A stretch of DNA of 64,000 bases, taken from UBA5109 sp965661005 (GTDB lineage Bacteria > Pseudomonadota > Gammaproteobacteria > Pseudomonadales > Pseudohongiellaceae). The position numbers and the translations under genes are program-made. A model generated the notes under the pieces. That model was given only the letters and a program-made list of their open reading frames with translations. It had not been told where the DNA came from and did no database searches. Position 1 is the stretch's first letter. Each line of letters opens with the position of its first letter. The DNA lies in NCBI GenBank assembly GCA_965661005.1, contig CBFICB010000008.1, positions 62,001 to 126,000 of the forward strand. Direction: 5' to 3'. This document shows, one piece after another, positions 18,288 through 26,729 of the stretch.

Positions 18288-19805
18288 TTAGTGGCCTAAT
18301 ACAGGAACGCGATGAGTGCCATGTGCAACACAAATATTTTTGGTTTCCATATAAAAATCGAAGCTGTAATCGCCACCGTCACGACCAATGCCCGACATTT
18401 TTATACCACCAAATGGCGAAGGTAAATTTCGATTATTTTCTGAGTTTACCCAAAGCATTCCAGTCTCAACATTTCGCGCCATGCGCATAGCACGACCATT
18501 ATTTTCAGTCCAGATATAGGCCGTTAGACCATATTCAGTATCATTGGCGATCTCTACCGCCTGCTCTTCACTATCGAATTCAATCGCCGTTAACACCGGA
18601 CCAAAAATTTCTTCTCTGGCAATTCGCATTTTGTTGTTAGCCTCAGTGAAAAGTGTCGGCGCAACGTAATTACCATTACCCAGGTCCTCTCTTCTGGCAC
18701 CTCCAACTAATATTGTTGCGCCATCTTGCTTGGCAACATCCATATAACTTAACACTTTCTCAAAATGGCCAGTGTGAACAAGCGGCCCAACTTCTGTTTG
18801 TGGATCAAGAGGATGCCCAACCTTCAAATTAGCCACACGCTTTTGCAGGGCGTCCATGAATTTTTCTTTAATACCTGACTGAATCAGCAAGCGACTAGAA
18901 GAAGTGCAGCGTTGGCCATTAAGGCTGTAAATCATGAAAACAACAGCATCCAAAGCTCTGTCAAAATCAGCATCATCAAACACGATGACAGGATTTTTAC
19001 CCCCAAGCTCAAAATGCATGCGCTTAAGAGTATCTGCGCCCTGACGCATAATATGGCTTCCAGTAGCGGTCTCACCAACCAATGCGACTGCCTTAATAGC
19101 TGAATGTTCAGTCAAGGCTTTACCGGCATCTTCACCAAAGCCGTTAACCGTATTCCAAACTCCATCTGGCAAGCCTGCATCCTTTGCAATATCAGCCAGC
19201 AACATGGCACTTAGGGGTGTCAATTCTGCGGGCTTGTGCACGACAGTACAACCGGCGGCCAGGGCTGGAGCAATTTTCCAGGTGGACAACATAAAAGGTG
19301 TATTCCAGGGAGTGATAATGCCCACTGGTCCAATAGGCGTCCGAATGGTGAAATTAGTGTGCTCCTCCTGATGCAAAGCCAAGCCATTACGTGATTCAGG
19401 GGCTTTATCGGCAAAAAACCGAAAATTTGCTGCACCACGAATGGCCGCCTGCTTCATAAAGCGAATAGCCTGCCCGCAATCCATTGATTCAACTAAAGCA
19501 ATTTCTTCCGCGCGCTCAACTATTTTGTCAGCAAAATGATTAAGTAATTTTTTACGTTCTGCTCCGGGAATATCACGCCAGTCAGCGAAGGCCGCCTCAG
19601 CTGCATTACAAGCTCGATCAATATCTGCAGCAGTACCTCTCACCACTTCACCTAGCGAGCTTTGGTCAGTCGGTGTGGTATTAGTATAGGTTACAGCACC
19701 TGCAGGCACTTCCATCTTACCGTCAATGAAATGACCGGTTAGCTGATCCTTGAATTTCTGAAGATATTTATTGGCCGCTTCTAAATTGCTTTCTAACTCA
19801 CTCAT
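18288..19805 (-). CDS. hpaE: 5-carboxymethyl-2-hydroxymuconate semialdehyde dehydrogenase
   Basis: NAD-dependent aldehyde dehydrogenase that oxidises the product of HpaD ring cleavage. Motifs: ITPWNTPFMLSTWK (cofactor), HFELGGKNPVIV with the general-base Glu, NGQRCTSSSR with the nucleophile Cys, and EEIFGPVLTAIEF. The C-terminal tail CVAHGTHRVPVLGH aligns with the CISMGDHPIPKWG tail of E. coli HpaE, which sets it apart from general aldehyde dehydrogenases. 505 residues; AAGGA upstream. It is first in the minus-strand hpa operon and divergent from hpaG. Confidence 0.92.
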   Translation of the reverse strand: MSELESNLEAANKYLQKFKDQLTGHFIDGKMEVPAGAVTYTNTTPTDQSSLGEVVRGTAADIDRACNAAEAAFADWRDIPGAERKKLLNHFADKIVERAEEIALVESMDCGQAIRFMKQAAIRGAANFRFFADKAPESRNGLALHQEEHTNFTIRTPIGPVGIITPWNTPFMLSTWKIAPALAAGCTVVHKPAELTPLSAMLLADIAKDAGLPDGVWNTVNGFGEDAGKALTEHSAIKAVALVGETATGSHIMRQGADTLKRMHFELGGKNPVIVFDDADFDRALDAVVFMIYSLNGQRCTSSSRLLIQSGIKEKFMDALQKRVANLKVGHPLDPQTEVGPLVHTGHFEKVLSYMDVAKQDGATILVGGARREDLGNGNYVAPTLFTEANNKMRIAREEIFGPVLTAIEFDSEEQAVEIANDTEYGLTAYIWTENNGRAMRMARNVETGMLWVNSENNRNLPSPFGGIKMSGIGRDGGDYSFDFYMETKNICVAHGTHRVPVLGH

Positions 19806-19925
19806 TTTTTTATTCCTTTTTACAAATGCTTGTATTTGTCTTCTGGCTAAGCCTGTAATGCAAAGATGAGGCTGTTGCTATCTAAGCTTGCCAGTTCAAA
19901 CTCTGCATCTACCTTGTTTTAAATT

Positions 19926-19941
19926 ACTTAACATGTTAAGT
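19926..19941. promoter_or_regulatory. Perfect 16-bp palindrome, candidate HpaR operator
   Basis: ACTTAACATGTTAAGT is its own reverse complement. It lies in the 196-base gap between divergent hpaE and hpaG, the place where a MarR-type HpaR dimer would control both directions. MarR-family operators are typically 16-20 bp palindromes of this AT-rich type. No second copy was noticed elsewhere in the window. Confidence 0.65.
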
Positions 19942-20001
19942 TATCTGCAAATTGAATGCAAGAAACACAAATCACAAACAATATATACCAAGGAGCGCTT
20001 T

Positions 20002-20868
20002 ATGCGATTTTTATCTTTTAATTATCAAGGTTCTGATTCCTGGGGCGCAATCATTGATGACCAGGTTATAGACCTTGGAGCTAAAATAGGGGGCAGTTTA
20101 CAATCCATTATTGAAGAAGGCCGACTCGACGAAGCAAAAAACCTTGCTACCGAATCAACACCTGTTTGCCCTTTAGCCGAAGTCAAAATCCTTAAGCCTC
20201 TATCCAGCCCGGAAAAAATTGCCTGTATAGGGGTTAACTATGCCAATCGAAATGCTGAATATAAAGACGGCACAGATGCTCCTAAATTCCCCAGCTTATT
20301 TATTCGAACCCCAGATTCACTAACAGCTCATGATGAACCGCTTTGGCGACCGCCTGAATCTGATCAGCTCGATTACGAAGGTGAAATAGTTATTGTTATC
20401 GGTAAAGCTGGTCGTCGAATAAAAGAAGAAAACGCTTATGAGCATATTGCTGCCTTAACTATCATGAATGAAGGCACTTTGCGTGACTGGGTAAGACATG
20501 CCAAGTTTAATGTGACCCAGGGTAAAAACTTTGTAAACTCCGGTTCACTTGGGCCCTGGTTAGTGAGCGCAGATGAATTTAGTGCTGAGCAATATGAAAA
20601 CATGAGAGTAACAACGACAGTCAATGGTGAAGTTCGTCAGGACGATACCACTGCCAGCATGATGTTTCCTTTTAAATACATTATTGCTTACTGCTCACAA
20701 TTTTTTCACCTTAAGCCCGGCGACATCATTGCCACAGGAACACCAAATGGCGCAGGAGCTCGTTTCGACCCACCGCGATATCTGGTGCCTGGCGATATAA
20801 TAGAAGTGAGTGTTGAAGGTGTTGGAACCTTGGTGAATGGTGTTATTGATGAGCCAGTTGAATCTTAA
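20002..20868 (+). CDS. hpaG: Fumarylacetoacetate-hydrolase-fold isomerase/decarboxylase
   Basis: FAH-superfamily enzyme; in this context it is HpaG, which decarboxylates and isomerises the oxo-hexene-tricarboxylate formed after HpaE and HpaF. The start is the ATG at 20002 because AAGGAG lies 7 bases upstream; an ATG at 19888 would overlap the operator. Visible are IGVNYANRNAEYK, FIRTPDSL, the metal-site segment QLDYEGEIVIVIGKAGR, and GDIIATGTPNGAGARFDP. It has 288 residues with a single FAH domain, unlike the two-domain E. coli HpaG, so the bifunctional role may be only partly shared. It is followed directly by hpaR. Confidence 0.85.
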   Translation: MRFLSFNYQGSDSWGAIIDDQVIDLGAKIGGSLQSIIEEGRLDEAKNLATESTPVCPLAEVKILKPLSSPEKIACIGVNYANRNAEYKDGTDAPKFPSLFIRTPDSLTAHDEPLWRPPESDQLDYEGEIVIVIGKAGRRIKEENAYEHIAALTIMNEGTLRDWVRHAKFNVTQGKNFVNSGSLGPWLVSADEFSAEQYENMRVTTTVNGEVRQDDTTASMMFPFKYIIAYCSQFFHLKPGDIIATGTPNGAGARFDPPRYLVPGDIIEVSVEGVGTLVNGVIDEPVES

Positions 20869-20878
20869 AACCAATTCA

Positions 20879-21322
20879 ATGCCTGCCGATTTACCCTTAA
20901 GGGAGTTCGGCAAATCTTTACCAATGTCGCTGCTTCGTGCTCGTGAAGCAGTGATGAAAAAATTCATACCACATTTAAAAAAGCATGATCTCTCGCCGCA
21001 ACAGTGGCGAGTGATAAGATTTCTTGAGCAGGAAGATGGAATAGAAATGTCGGAATTGGCAGAGCGTTGTTTTTTAATGATGCCAAGCATGTCACGCATT
21101 TCAAAAAACCTTGAAGCACGAGGACTGATTAGACGTAAAACTGTTGCCAGTGATCACCGTCGCTCAGAACTTTTTCTTAGCGACACTGGGCGCAGACTCT
21201 ACACCAAGATTGCACCAAAATCAGCAGAACGTTATGAGCACATAACCCAGCAATTCGGCGAAGAAAAAATTGAGTTGCTGTACCAATTACTTGATGAACT
21301 TGTCATCGCCTTAAAAGAATAA
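20879..21322 (+). CDS. hpaR: MarR-family regulator of homoprotocatechuate catabolism
   Basis: Winged-helix repressor. The sequence LPMSLLRAREAVMKKFIPHL, LSPQQWRVIRFLEQ and the recognition region MMPSMSRISKNLEARGLIRR, with the wing at ASDHRRSELFLSDTGR, matches HpaR in pattern. The ATG at 20879, 11 bases after the hpaG stop, is chosen because the alternative at 20837 lies inside hpaG; neither has a strong ribosome site. The 147-residue length is normal. It probably binds the nearby palindrome and is released by a homoprotocatechuate-type effector; this is inferred from HpaR of E. coli. Confidence 0.88.
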   Translation: MPADLPLREFGKSLPMSLLRAREAVMKKFIPHLKKHDLSPQQWRVIRFLEQEDGIEMSELAERCFLMMPSMSRISKNLEARGLIRRKTVASDHRRSELFLSDTGRRLYTKIAPKSAERYEHITQQFGEEKIELLYQLLDELVIALKE

Positions 21323-21368
21323 ACCCTTTTAAAACTACCCTGTAAATAATCTAGGGGCAATAGCCTTT

Positions 21369-21737
21369 TTATTGTGCAGTACTTTGGGCGGCCAGATTAC
21401 GAAGTTCCCTGGCATCTCCTATCCCTCCTCTGTTATTGACATTGGTAAAGCCAGCAGCCTCAAGAATTTGCTTGGCCTGCCCGGCACGATTACCACTGCG
21501 GCAATACAGATTTATTTCTTCATCTTTTGAAAACATTGATGCGAACTCTTCAACATCGATCACCTGCAAAGGAATGTTCAAGTCTCCATCAATATGGTCT
21601 TCGTTATATTCCTCAACCGTTCGTACATCAATCCATACAGCATTATCATTATTCACTGATGCACATGCGTTTAAAAAAAGAAAAAAAGCAAAAAGTGTTG
21701 TTTTCAAAAGATGGTTTTTAATAAGGGTAACTTGCAT
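21369..21737 (-). CDS. Rhodanese-domain lipoprotein
   Basis: Periplasmic single-domain sulfurtransferase. The N-terminus is a lipoprotein signal with lipobox LNAC (Cys25), so the protein should be membrane-anchored. A single rhodanese domain follows: VWIDVRTVEEYNEDHIDGDLN (residues 34-54) and the active-site loop LYCRSGNRAG with Cys79. It resembles PspE/GlpE-type proteins. It lies about 115 bases after the thiosulfate dehydrogenase gene, on the same strand. With that neighbour it may handle thiosulfate or persulfide sulfur in the periplasm; that is inference. Confidence 0.82.
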   Translation of the reverse strand: MQVTLIKNHLLKTTLFAFFLFLNACASVNNDNAVWIDVRTVEEYNEDHIDGDLNIPLQVIDVEEFASMFSKDEEINLYCRSGNRAGQAKQILEAAGFTNVNNRGGIGDARELRNLAAQSTAQ

Positions 21738-21854
21738 TTCATTAACGCTCTCTGTGTTGGGAATTTAATAGTAAATAAAATTTGCCTTTGTGATGATAAA
21801 GAAATTATTTATATAGAAACTTTTTACCTAAAATCCATATGCAAACTTCATGCA

Positions 21855-22802
21855 TTAATTTAAATTTTCATAAAATTCGCGAATTGGAGCAAAAGGTCCG
21901 TATTGATGTTGTTCCTGAGGGAAAGGGTCAGCATAAGGAGGATAAGGACTATCTAGAGGCTTGAGCCTTAAGTCCGGATAATCCAACTCAAGATCACTTT
22001 TAATCGGCCTAGGCTTTGAATTGATATAAGCAGAAACATCATAGGCCTCACTATCAGTTAATGTTGCTTCACCCAGGGGCATACGCGCCTTGATAAAACG
22101 CGCCGCCGTGAGAACTCTATTCATACCTGCCCCGTTATTATAGCTATCAGCTCCCCAAACGGGGGGAAATAAATAACCATTACTGATGTCAGTGCTCTCC
22201 TTGAGTCCTTCCCCATTTTCACCGTGACATATTTGGCAACGTTGTTCATAAACTATCTGGCCTGCTTCTAGATTTGCACGTCGTTGCGGCTCTATAAAGG
22301 CCGAAGGTTCGTCAGCGATAGTTTTGGCTTCACTCATCGCATCATGTTGCGCACCCAAACTCAAAATATAATTTTCCATCGCTGCCAACTCTACACTGTC
22401 TCGAGAAAACGGCCTGCCGTTCATACTACGTTGCATGCAGCCATTAATTCTGTCTTTAAGGTCTCGCTCTTCGTTTTCTCTTCCCATAAACCTCGGGTAA
22501 CGTGAAGCCGATTGCATCAATGACAAAGTTCCCGGCTCAGTACCTGTATCGAGATGGCAGGAAGCACAATCCAGACGATTACCGATATATCTCATGTCTG
22601 GATCGGGTTGATCCGGCCCCAATAGAGACACGGTATCTCTAAGCAATCTTTGCCCATATTCGGCAGTGGCTTCAGCGGCCAGTTCAGATTCCGGGTTATC
22701 TGTATTCGATAGAAACAAGGTGCCCACAATTAATGCCAACCCTGCGATAACAGGCGCAATAATGATAAATGCTAATCCGGAGTTTGCCTTATCTTCAGCC
22801 AT
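21855..22802 (-). CDS. tsdA: Thiosulfate dehydrogenase (tetrathionate-forming), TsdA-like diheme cytochrome c
   Basis: Diheme cytochrome c that couples two thiosulfates to tetrathionate and passes electrons onward. A single N-terminal helix (residues 10-32) anchors it in the membrane. Heme 1 is CASCH at 79-83, heme 2 CQICH at 189-193. Between them DRINGCMQRSMNG carries Cys122, equivalent to the unusual heme-ligating active-site Cys of TsdA. The second domain has GYLFPPVWG, NNGAGMNRV and MPLGEATLT (Met241 as possible distal ligand), and the C-terminal DSPYPPYADPFPQEQHQYGP is TsdA-like. It follows the fused oxidase and the CcoQ-like gene on the same strand, so electrons may go straight to that oxidase. 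Confidence 0.87.
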   Translation of the reverse strand: MAEDKANSGLAFIIIAPVIAGLALIVGTLFLSNTDNPESELAAEATAEYGQRLLRDTVSLLGPDQPDPDMRYIGNRLDCASCHLDTGTEPGTLSLMQSASRYPRFMGRENEERDLKDRINGCMQRSMNGRPFSRDSVELAAMENYILSLGAQHDAMSEAKTIADEPSAFIEPQRRANLEAGQIVYEQRCQICHGENGEGLKESTDISNGYLFPPVWGADSYNNGAGMNRVLTAARFIKARMPLGEATLTDSEAYDVSAYINSKPRPIKSDLELDYPDLRLKPLDSPYPPYADPFPQEQHQYGPFAPIREFYENLN

Positions 22803-22830
22803 TTTTATTTAACCTATAATCCTCAAGTGT

Positions 22831-22998
22831 CTAGGCTTCATGTTTCTGCTCAACGAACTGATTATCATACTGTTGAATTTGATCCTGAAAACGGTGTTTT
22901 GGCCGCTCAATTTGCTCTCTGAAATCACGCCGTAATGCCCAGGTTATAAAATAAACTAAAGCTATAGCCAGTGATCCAAATACAATAGCATTCGTCAT
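22831..22998 (-). CDS. ccoQ: CcoQ-like small membrane peptide
   Basis: A 55-residue frame from the ATG at 22998: MTNAIVFGSLAIALVYFITW forms one membrane helix and is followed by a charged tail beginning ALRRDFREQIERPKHRFQ. This is the architecture of CcoQ/FixQ, the short assembly or stability subunit of cbb3 oxidases. It sits between the fused oxidase gene (36 bases downstream of its stop) and tsdA. Coding potential is supported only by position, topology and uninterrupted frame; sequence similarity to known CcoQ is weak by eye. Confidence 0.65.
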   Translation of the reverse strand: MTNAIVFGSLAIALVYFITWALRRDFREQIERPKHRFQDQIQQYDNQFVEQKHEA

Positions 22999-23034
22999 TA
23001 TTATTTTACTCCAAGCTTTGTTGAGTACAGCAAG

Positions 23035-25719
23035 TTATTCATTAAAAAACTCACGCAGATAATGCGTTACGGCCAACATTTCATCAGGAGACAAACGATC
23101 ATTCCAGGGCGCCATGGGTGAGCCGTCAATGCCATTTTGCAGCACTCTTATACTCTCAGCAATGCTTGGTCGCTGATTTCTGAAGTCAGTTGGTGCAATA
23201 GCCAGCTCACTAGCAGCAAAGCCATCTCCGTTACCGAACAAGCCATGGCATTGGATACAGTTTTCGGTATAGATCTGTTCACCCAATAAAAGATCATTAG
23301 CGCCGGCATTTACAGGCGTTCCAGTTATGGAAAATCCCTTAACGATATTAAGCAGTGCAGCTAAATTTTCAGGAGTCTGATCACGCCAGGCTGGCATGGC
23401 AGTGCCATCCACACCATTCCATAAGACATCAGCAATTTTATTGGTGGAATATTCGTGTTGAGTCAGGTTAGCAGGACTTGGCTGCAGCCAGTCAGCTGCG
23501 ATTCCATCACCTTGACCTCTCTCTCCATGACAGCTTGCACAGTTATCAAGCCAGAGTTGTTGACCAACTTCTGCCGAGGCCGCAGCTCCAAACTCTGGAA
23601 ACTCCCCTCTGGCTTGCGTTTTATTCGGGTGTGCATTCAATAATGGCGCATCGAAAGACATTAATGCCCATTTATCTTCAAGATAAAGTTCACGCGCAGC
23701 CAGGTCGCCATCCGGCCAGGCTATTTCTCTGGCGCGTCCCAGAGATTCAATGAAAGCCAATAGATCATAAGCTTCCTGTTTTGGTTTATCAGGCCCTCCA
23801 TCAAAAAGAGATTGATAGGCAGGCATGATTGATAGAGGTGAAACGCTGCGTGGCGAATAGAGATGTAATAGTTGCCAGTCAGCACTGCGTGTTGAACCTG
23901 CACGCGCCAAATCAGGGCCAATCCGTCGCGTGCCCCAGAGGTGCGGAAAATCAAACTGCCCTTCCCAGGCCAGGGTCGGAGCACCAAAGCGATTAATGTC
24001 CGCTTCGGTATAGCGTATTTGCTGAGTATGACAATAAGCACAGCCTTCTCGCGCATAGATTTCACGTCCGCGCATCTCGGACACTGTTGGCCTGAGAACA
24101 TTCTCTGGGGTCATTAAGCTAATTTGCTGATCAAGCGCTTTTCCTGGCAGGAAACCCAGCAAGAACACCGAAACAACAAAAAAAGTTAGTCCAGCTAAGG
24201 TGGCTGCCAAGTAGGACATTCTCAGTACCCTGCCCGAGTTAGTCACGCCAAGTTCTTGCGCAAAAGTATTCGTTGCAAAACTGGGACGTACCCATGAAGC
24301 TTTTTCTTGCTTGCTGTTTAGAGTAAGCGCTTTCGACCCAGCACCCTGAGGCCCGGTGACTAAGCCAATAAACAAGGCTATAAAACCAGCCGTGACTGGA
24401 ATTGCGGATATAGTGCGGATTATCCAATAGGGTTTCGAGGCCTGCACTGACTCAAGCCAGGGAGCTCCACTCAGCCATAAATTGGCTTGAATGATTCCGG
24501 CAATCGTTAAATCTATAAACATAATCCCGATGCCAACAACAAGCAGCCAAAAAGACCATTCGAGCGCAGCGGCATTATATCGGGCCCAGGAAATTCGTTG
24601 CCAGGCATGAATCATTCCGCCAATCGCAGCAAAGCTTGCAAAACCCAGCATGGCTAGATGCGAATGCGCAACCACCCAGTCTGTAAAATGCACCGCCTGA
24701 TTAAGGCTCATCTGCGCCTGAAACGAACCTTGTATGCTGACAATCAAATAGAACACAATGGACATTGCGACAAAACGCAAACCGATGTCTTTAGGTATCC
24801 AGCCTGATCCTCTTAGAGACAGTGACAGATTGGTTACGACGATGACGACGATGATCCCAAGTAAGGCTGATGCCGCTATCGCCCCTAGTTGCGCCGCCAT
24901 GGGGATAACTGAAAACACATAGTGGTGAGTGCCATTTAAGGGGTAAAGAAAAAACAAACCCCAAAACCCAAACATCGACAGGAAGTGACTGAAAATCGGC
25001 CGACCCGTCGCTGCAGGAATAACAAAATACAAAATTGCCAGGGCCAATGGCGTCACGAATAAACCAACGGCATCGTGAATCCATAGACCACCAAAGGCTG
25101 CGCTTTCGGCACCAGGAACAATTTCCGGAATCATGTTGCCCATGGGATAAGCTAGTAGCGTAAAAACCAGCCCGCCAATAATGTACCAACTGGATACATA
25201 CAAGTCGTCAAGACCGCGCTGAAAGAAAGCAGGTAAAAATTGATAAGCGACCAGTACGAAGCCGAGAATGGCGAAGAAATCAATAACAAGTGGAAACTCG
25301 GCCCATTCTATCGGCTGGCTGATTCCGGCCAATACCAAAACAAAGCCTGGCAAAACGACGATGAAATTCCAAAGACCAAATAACCAACGCCCAAGCAAGC
25401 TGCTAGTAACAGGCTTGCCCGTTAAAATGGGAACAGCATGGTAAAGAAACGCCAAAAAGGCATTCCCCAACCAGCCAAGCATAATTCCCTGGGTATGCGC
25501 ATAACGCAGCCTTCCCCAGGAGAATGCCGAGGAATCCGCGCCCAAGTCAGGCATAAAGAATTGTAATGAAATAACAATGCCGAAAATCACCGCCAGCAAT
25601 AAAGTGCCCATAGCGGCCATGCTATGGGCATAGACGAGCCAGGTATCAACTAGCTTATCCTTTGAAGAAGCCCCTAAAGCGCCAGTTGAACCCGATGAGG
25701 ATTCTGAAGTTGAACTCAT
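23035..25719 (-). CDS. ccoNOP: cbb3-type cytochrome c oxidase, CcoN-CcoO-diheme cytochrome c fusion
   Basis: Terminal oxidase of 894 residues with three subunits in one chain. Residues 25-460 are CcoN: low-spin heme ligands His75 (YAHTQGIML) and His354 (AHSHLAMLG), high-spin heme His352, CuB ligands His215, His265 and His266 (NGTHHY), and cross-link Tyr259 six residues before the HH pair. A further helix at 505-525 leads into a CcoO-like monoheme domain (GCAYCH, Cys560-His564; LWGTRRIGPDL; Met in LSIMPAY). Two more c-type domains follow (CASCH 727-731; CIQCH 821-825), replacing CcoP but without its own membrane helix. Start and stop overlap the upstream Tat gene by ATGA. CcoNO fusions are known; the added diheme part is less usual. 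Confidence 0.92.
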   Translation of the reverse strand: MSSTSESSSGSTGALGASSKDKLVDTWLVYAHSMAAMGTLLLAVIFGIVISLQFFMPDLGADSSAFSWGRLRYAHTQGIMLGWLGNAFLAFLYHAVPILTGKPVTSSLLGRWLFGLWNFIVVLPGFVLVLAGISQPIEWAEFPLVIDFFAILGFVLVAYQFLPAFFQRGLDDLYVSSWYIIGGLVFTLLAYPMGNMIPEIVPGAESAAFGGLWIHDAVGLFVTPLALAILYFVIPAATGRPIFSHFLSMFGFWGLFFLYPLNGTHHYVFSVIPMAAQLGAIAASALLGIIVVIVVTNLSLSLRGSGWIPKDIGLRFVAMSIVFYLIVSIQGSFQAQMSLNQAVHFTDWVVAHSHLAMLGFASFAAIGGMIHAWQRISWARYNAAALEWSFWLLVVGIGIMFIDLTIAGIIQANLWLSGAPWLESVQASKPYWIIRTISAIPVTAGFIALFIGLVTGPQGAGSKALTLNSKQEKASWVRPSFATNTFAQELGVTNSGRVLRMSYLAATLAGLTFFVVSVFLLGFLPGKALDQQISLMTPENVLRPTVSEMRGREIYAREGCAYCHTQQIRYTEADINRFGAPTLAWEGQFDFPHLWGTRRIGPDLARAGSTRSADWQLLHLYSPRSVSPLSIMPAYQSLFDGGPDKPKQEAYDLLAFIESLGRAREIAWPDGDLAARELYLEDKWALMSFDAPLLNAHPNKTQARGEFPEFGAAASAEVGQQLWLDNCASCHGERGQGDGIAADWLQPSPANLTQHEYSTNKIADVLWNGVDGTAMPAWRDQTPENLAALLNIVKGFSITGTPVNAGANDLLLGEQIYTENCIQCHGLFGNGDGFAASELAIAPTDFRNQRPSIAESIRVLQNGIDGSPMAPWNDRLSPDEMLAVTHYLREFFNE

Positions 25720-26444
25720 CCTACGGCTAATAGACTATACCCGTATTCCTGTGCTCTGGTGGCTGCAATAACGCCGGCTGAGATGAAGTGAGCATTCGGA
25801 ATTGCATTAGCGACTAATTCTTCAAAGATTTCATCTGCCGATCCGCCTGTAGCTCTTGCAATCCCTCCAGAGAAAAATCTAGTAGCATTTTGACAGATAG
25901 CGTACTGCACGCCCCTTGCTGCCATATTATCGATAGTAAGGCCCGGGAAGAAAGAATGCTCAGCAGAATTTAAGACGTTAAGTGCGGGTGCCTCTCCCGT
26001 TAAAGGATCAGCATATTGATTAATACTATGAAATATCTCACCATACTTCTCCCAGATAGCATCGTTGAAGGCAAAGGGGGTTGAATTGTGGCGAAAACAA
26101 ACAATCATCGCATAATCTTCGTCTGAACCAGCATAGGCATTGTTATGCGCATTCATTACATTGGCCGCATAAAGCAAGCCGTCAACTCCACCAGAAGCGC
26201 TTGAGGTGTCCACAAACACACGATGATTGCCTGGCAACTCATTCAGCCAGGCATCCTGGTTGTGCCGCATGGGTCTGAAACCATTACCTGCCCCTCTATT
26301 TTGAGCATTAGCTGTTGACGCATTAACAGCCAAGCCAGCAATAGCGGCTGTTCCCATTGCCTTTACTAAAGATCGGCGCTCTATTGGAGTTTCTTCTTGT
26401 TCTGGATTCTTGTTATCAGTATCCATGTCATTTTTAGTTTTCAT
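25716..26444 (-). CDS. Tat-exported DsrE-like protein
   Basis: A 242-residue protein from the ATG at 26444, which has GAGG upstream (an in-frame ATG at 26492 is less likely). The twin-arginine motif ERRSLVKAMG precedes a hydrophobic stretch and ANAQ cleavage site. The mature part resembles DsrE/COG1416 folds: SGGVDGLLYAANVMNAH, DYAMIVCFRHNSTPFAFNDAIW, GVQYAICQNATRF (conserved Cys) and the C-terminal PNAHFISAGVIAATRAQEYGYSLLAVG. DsrE-type proteins carry sulfur as Cys persulfide, usually in the cytoplasm; export is notable. The gene overlaps the fused oxidase by ATGA and heads the operon, so it probably serves the same sulfur-linked respiration. Function is inferred. Confidence 0.75.
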   Translation of the reverse strand: MKTKNDMDTDNKNPEQEETPIERRSLVKAMGTAAIAGLAVNASTANAQNRGAGNGFRPMRHNQDAWLNELPGNHRVFVDTSSASGGVDGLLYAANVMNAHNNAYAGSDEDYAMIVCFRHNSTPFAFNDAIWEKYGEIFHSINQYADPLTGEAPALNVLNSAEHSFFPGLTIDNMAARGVQYAICQNATRFFSGGIARATGGSADEIFEELVANAIPNAHFISAGVIAATRAQEYGYSLLAVG

Positions 26445-26729
26445 AGCTAACCTCGAGTAGGCATTATTAGTGTCTGAGCAAATTACATTCAATTTAAGAT
26501 TTTATTGCAAGGAAAAATCCTGTGAAGAAGCCCCAATTTATGATTTAACTGCATTCAATTTATCACGCATCAAAGTATCTCATACTCTAGTGCGAACAAA
26601 CCAATAAGATAGTTCATCAGTCAAGTTTTATAGTGCCAGAAAACTTCGAGTATAGTAGTATCCGCAATCTCGATATTCATAATAAAGCAATCACCCAAAA
26701 TTTATAATTAATAACACGGAGTGAGTTCA

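Noticed and set aside
18288..19805. Calling this gene the vanillin/4-hydroxybenzaldehyde dehydrogenase of the hca cluster
   Set aside because: Its C-terminal tail and operon with hpaF, hpaH and hpaI are those of HpaE; a second role is possible but not shown.
19888..20001. N-terminal extension of hpaG from an upstream ATG
   Set aside because: It would overlap the palindrome, has no ribosome site, and the family starts at the ATG at 20002.
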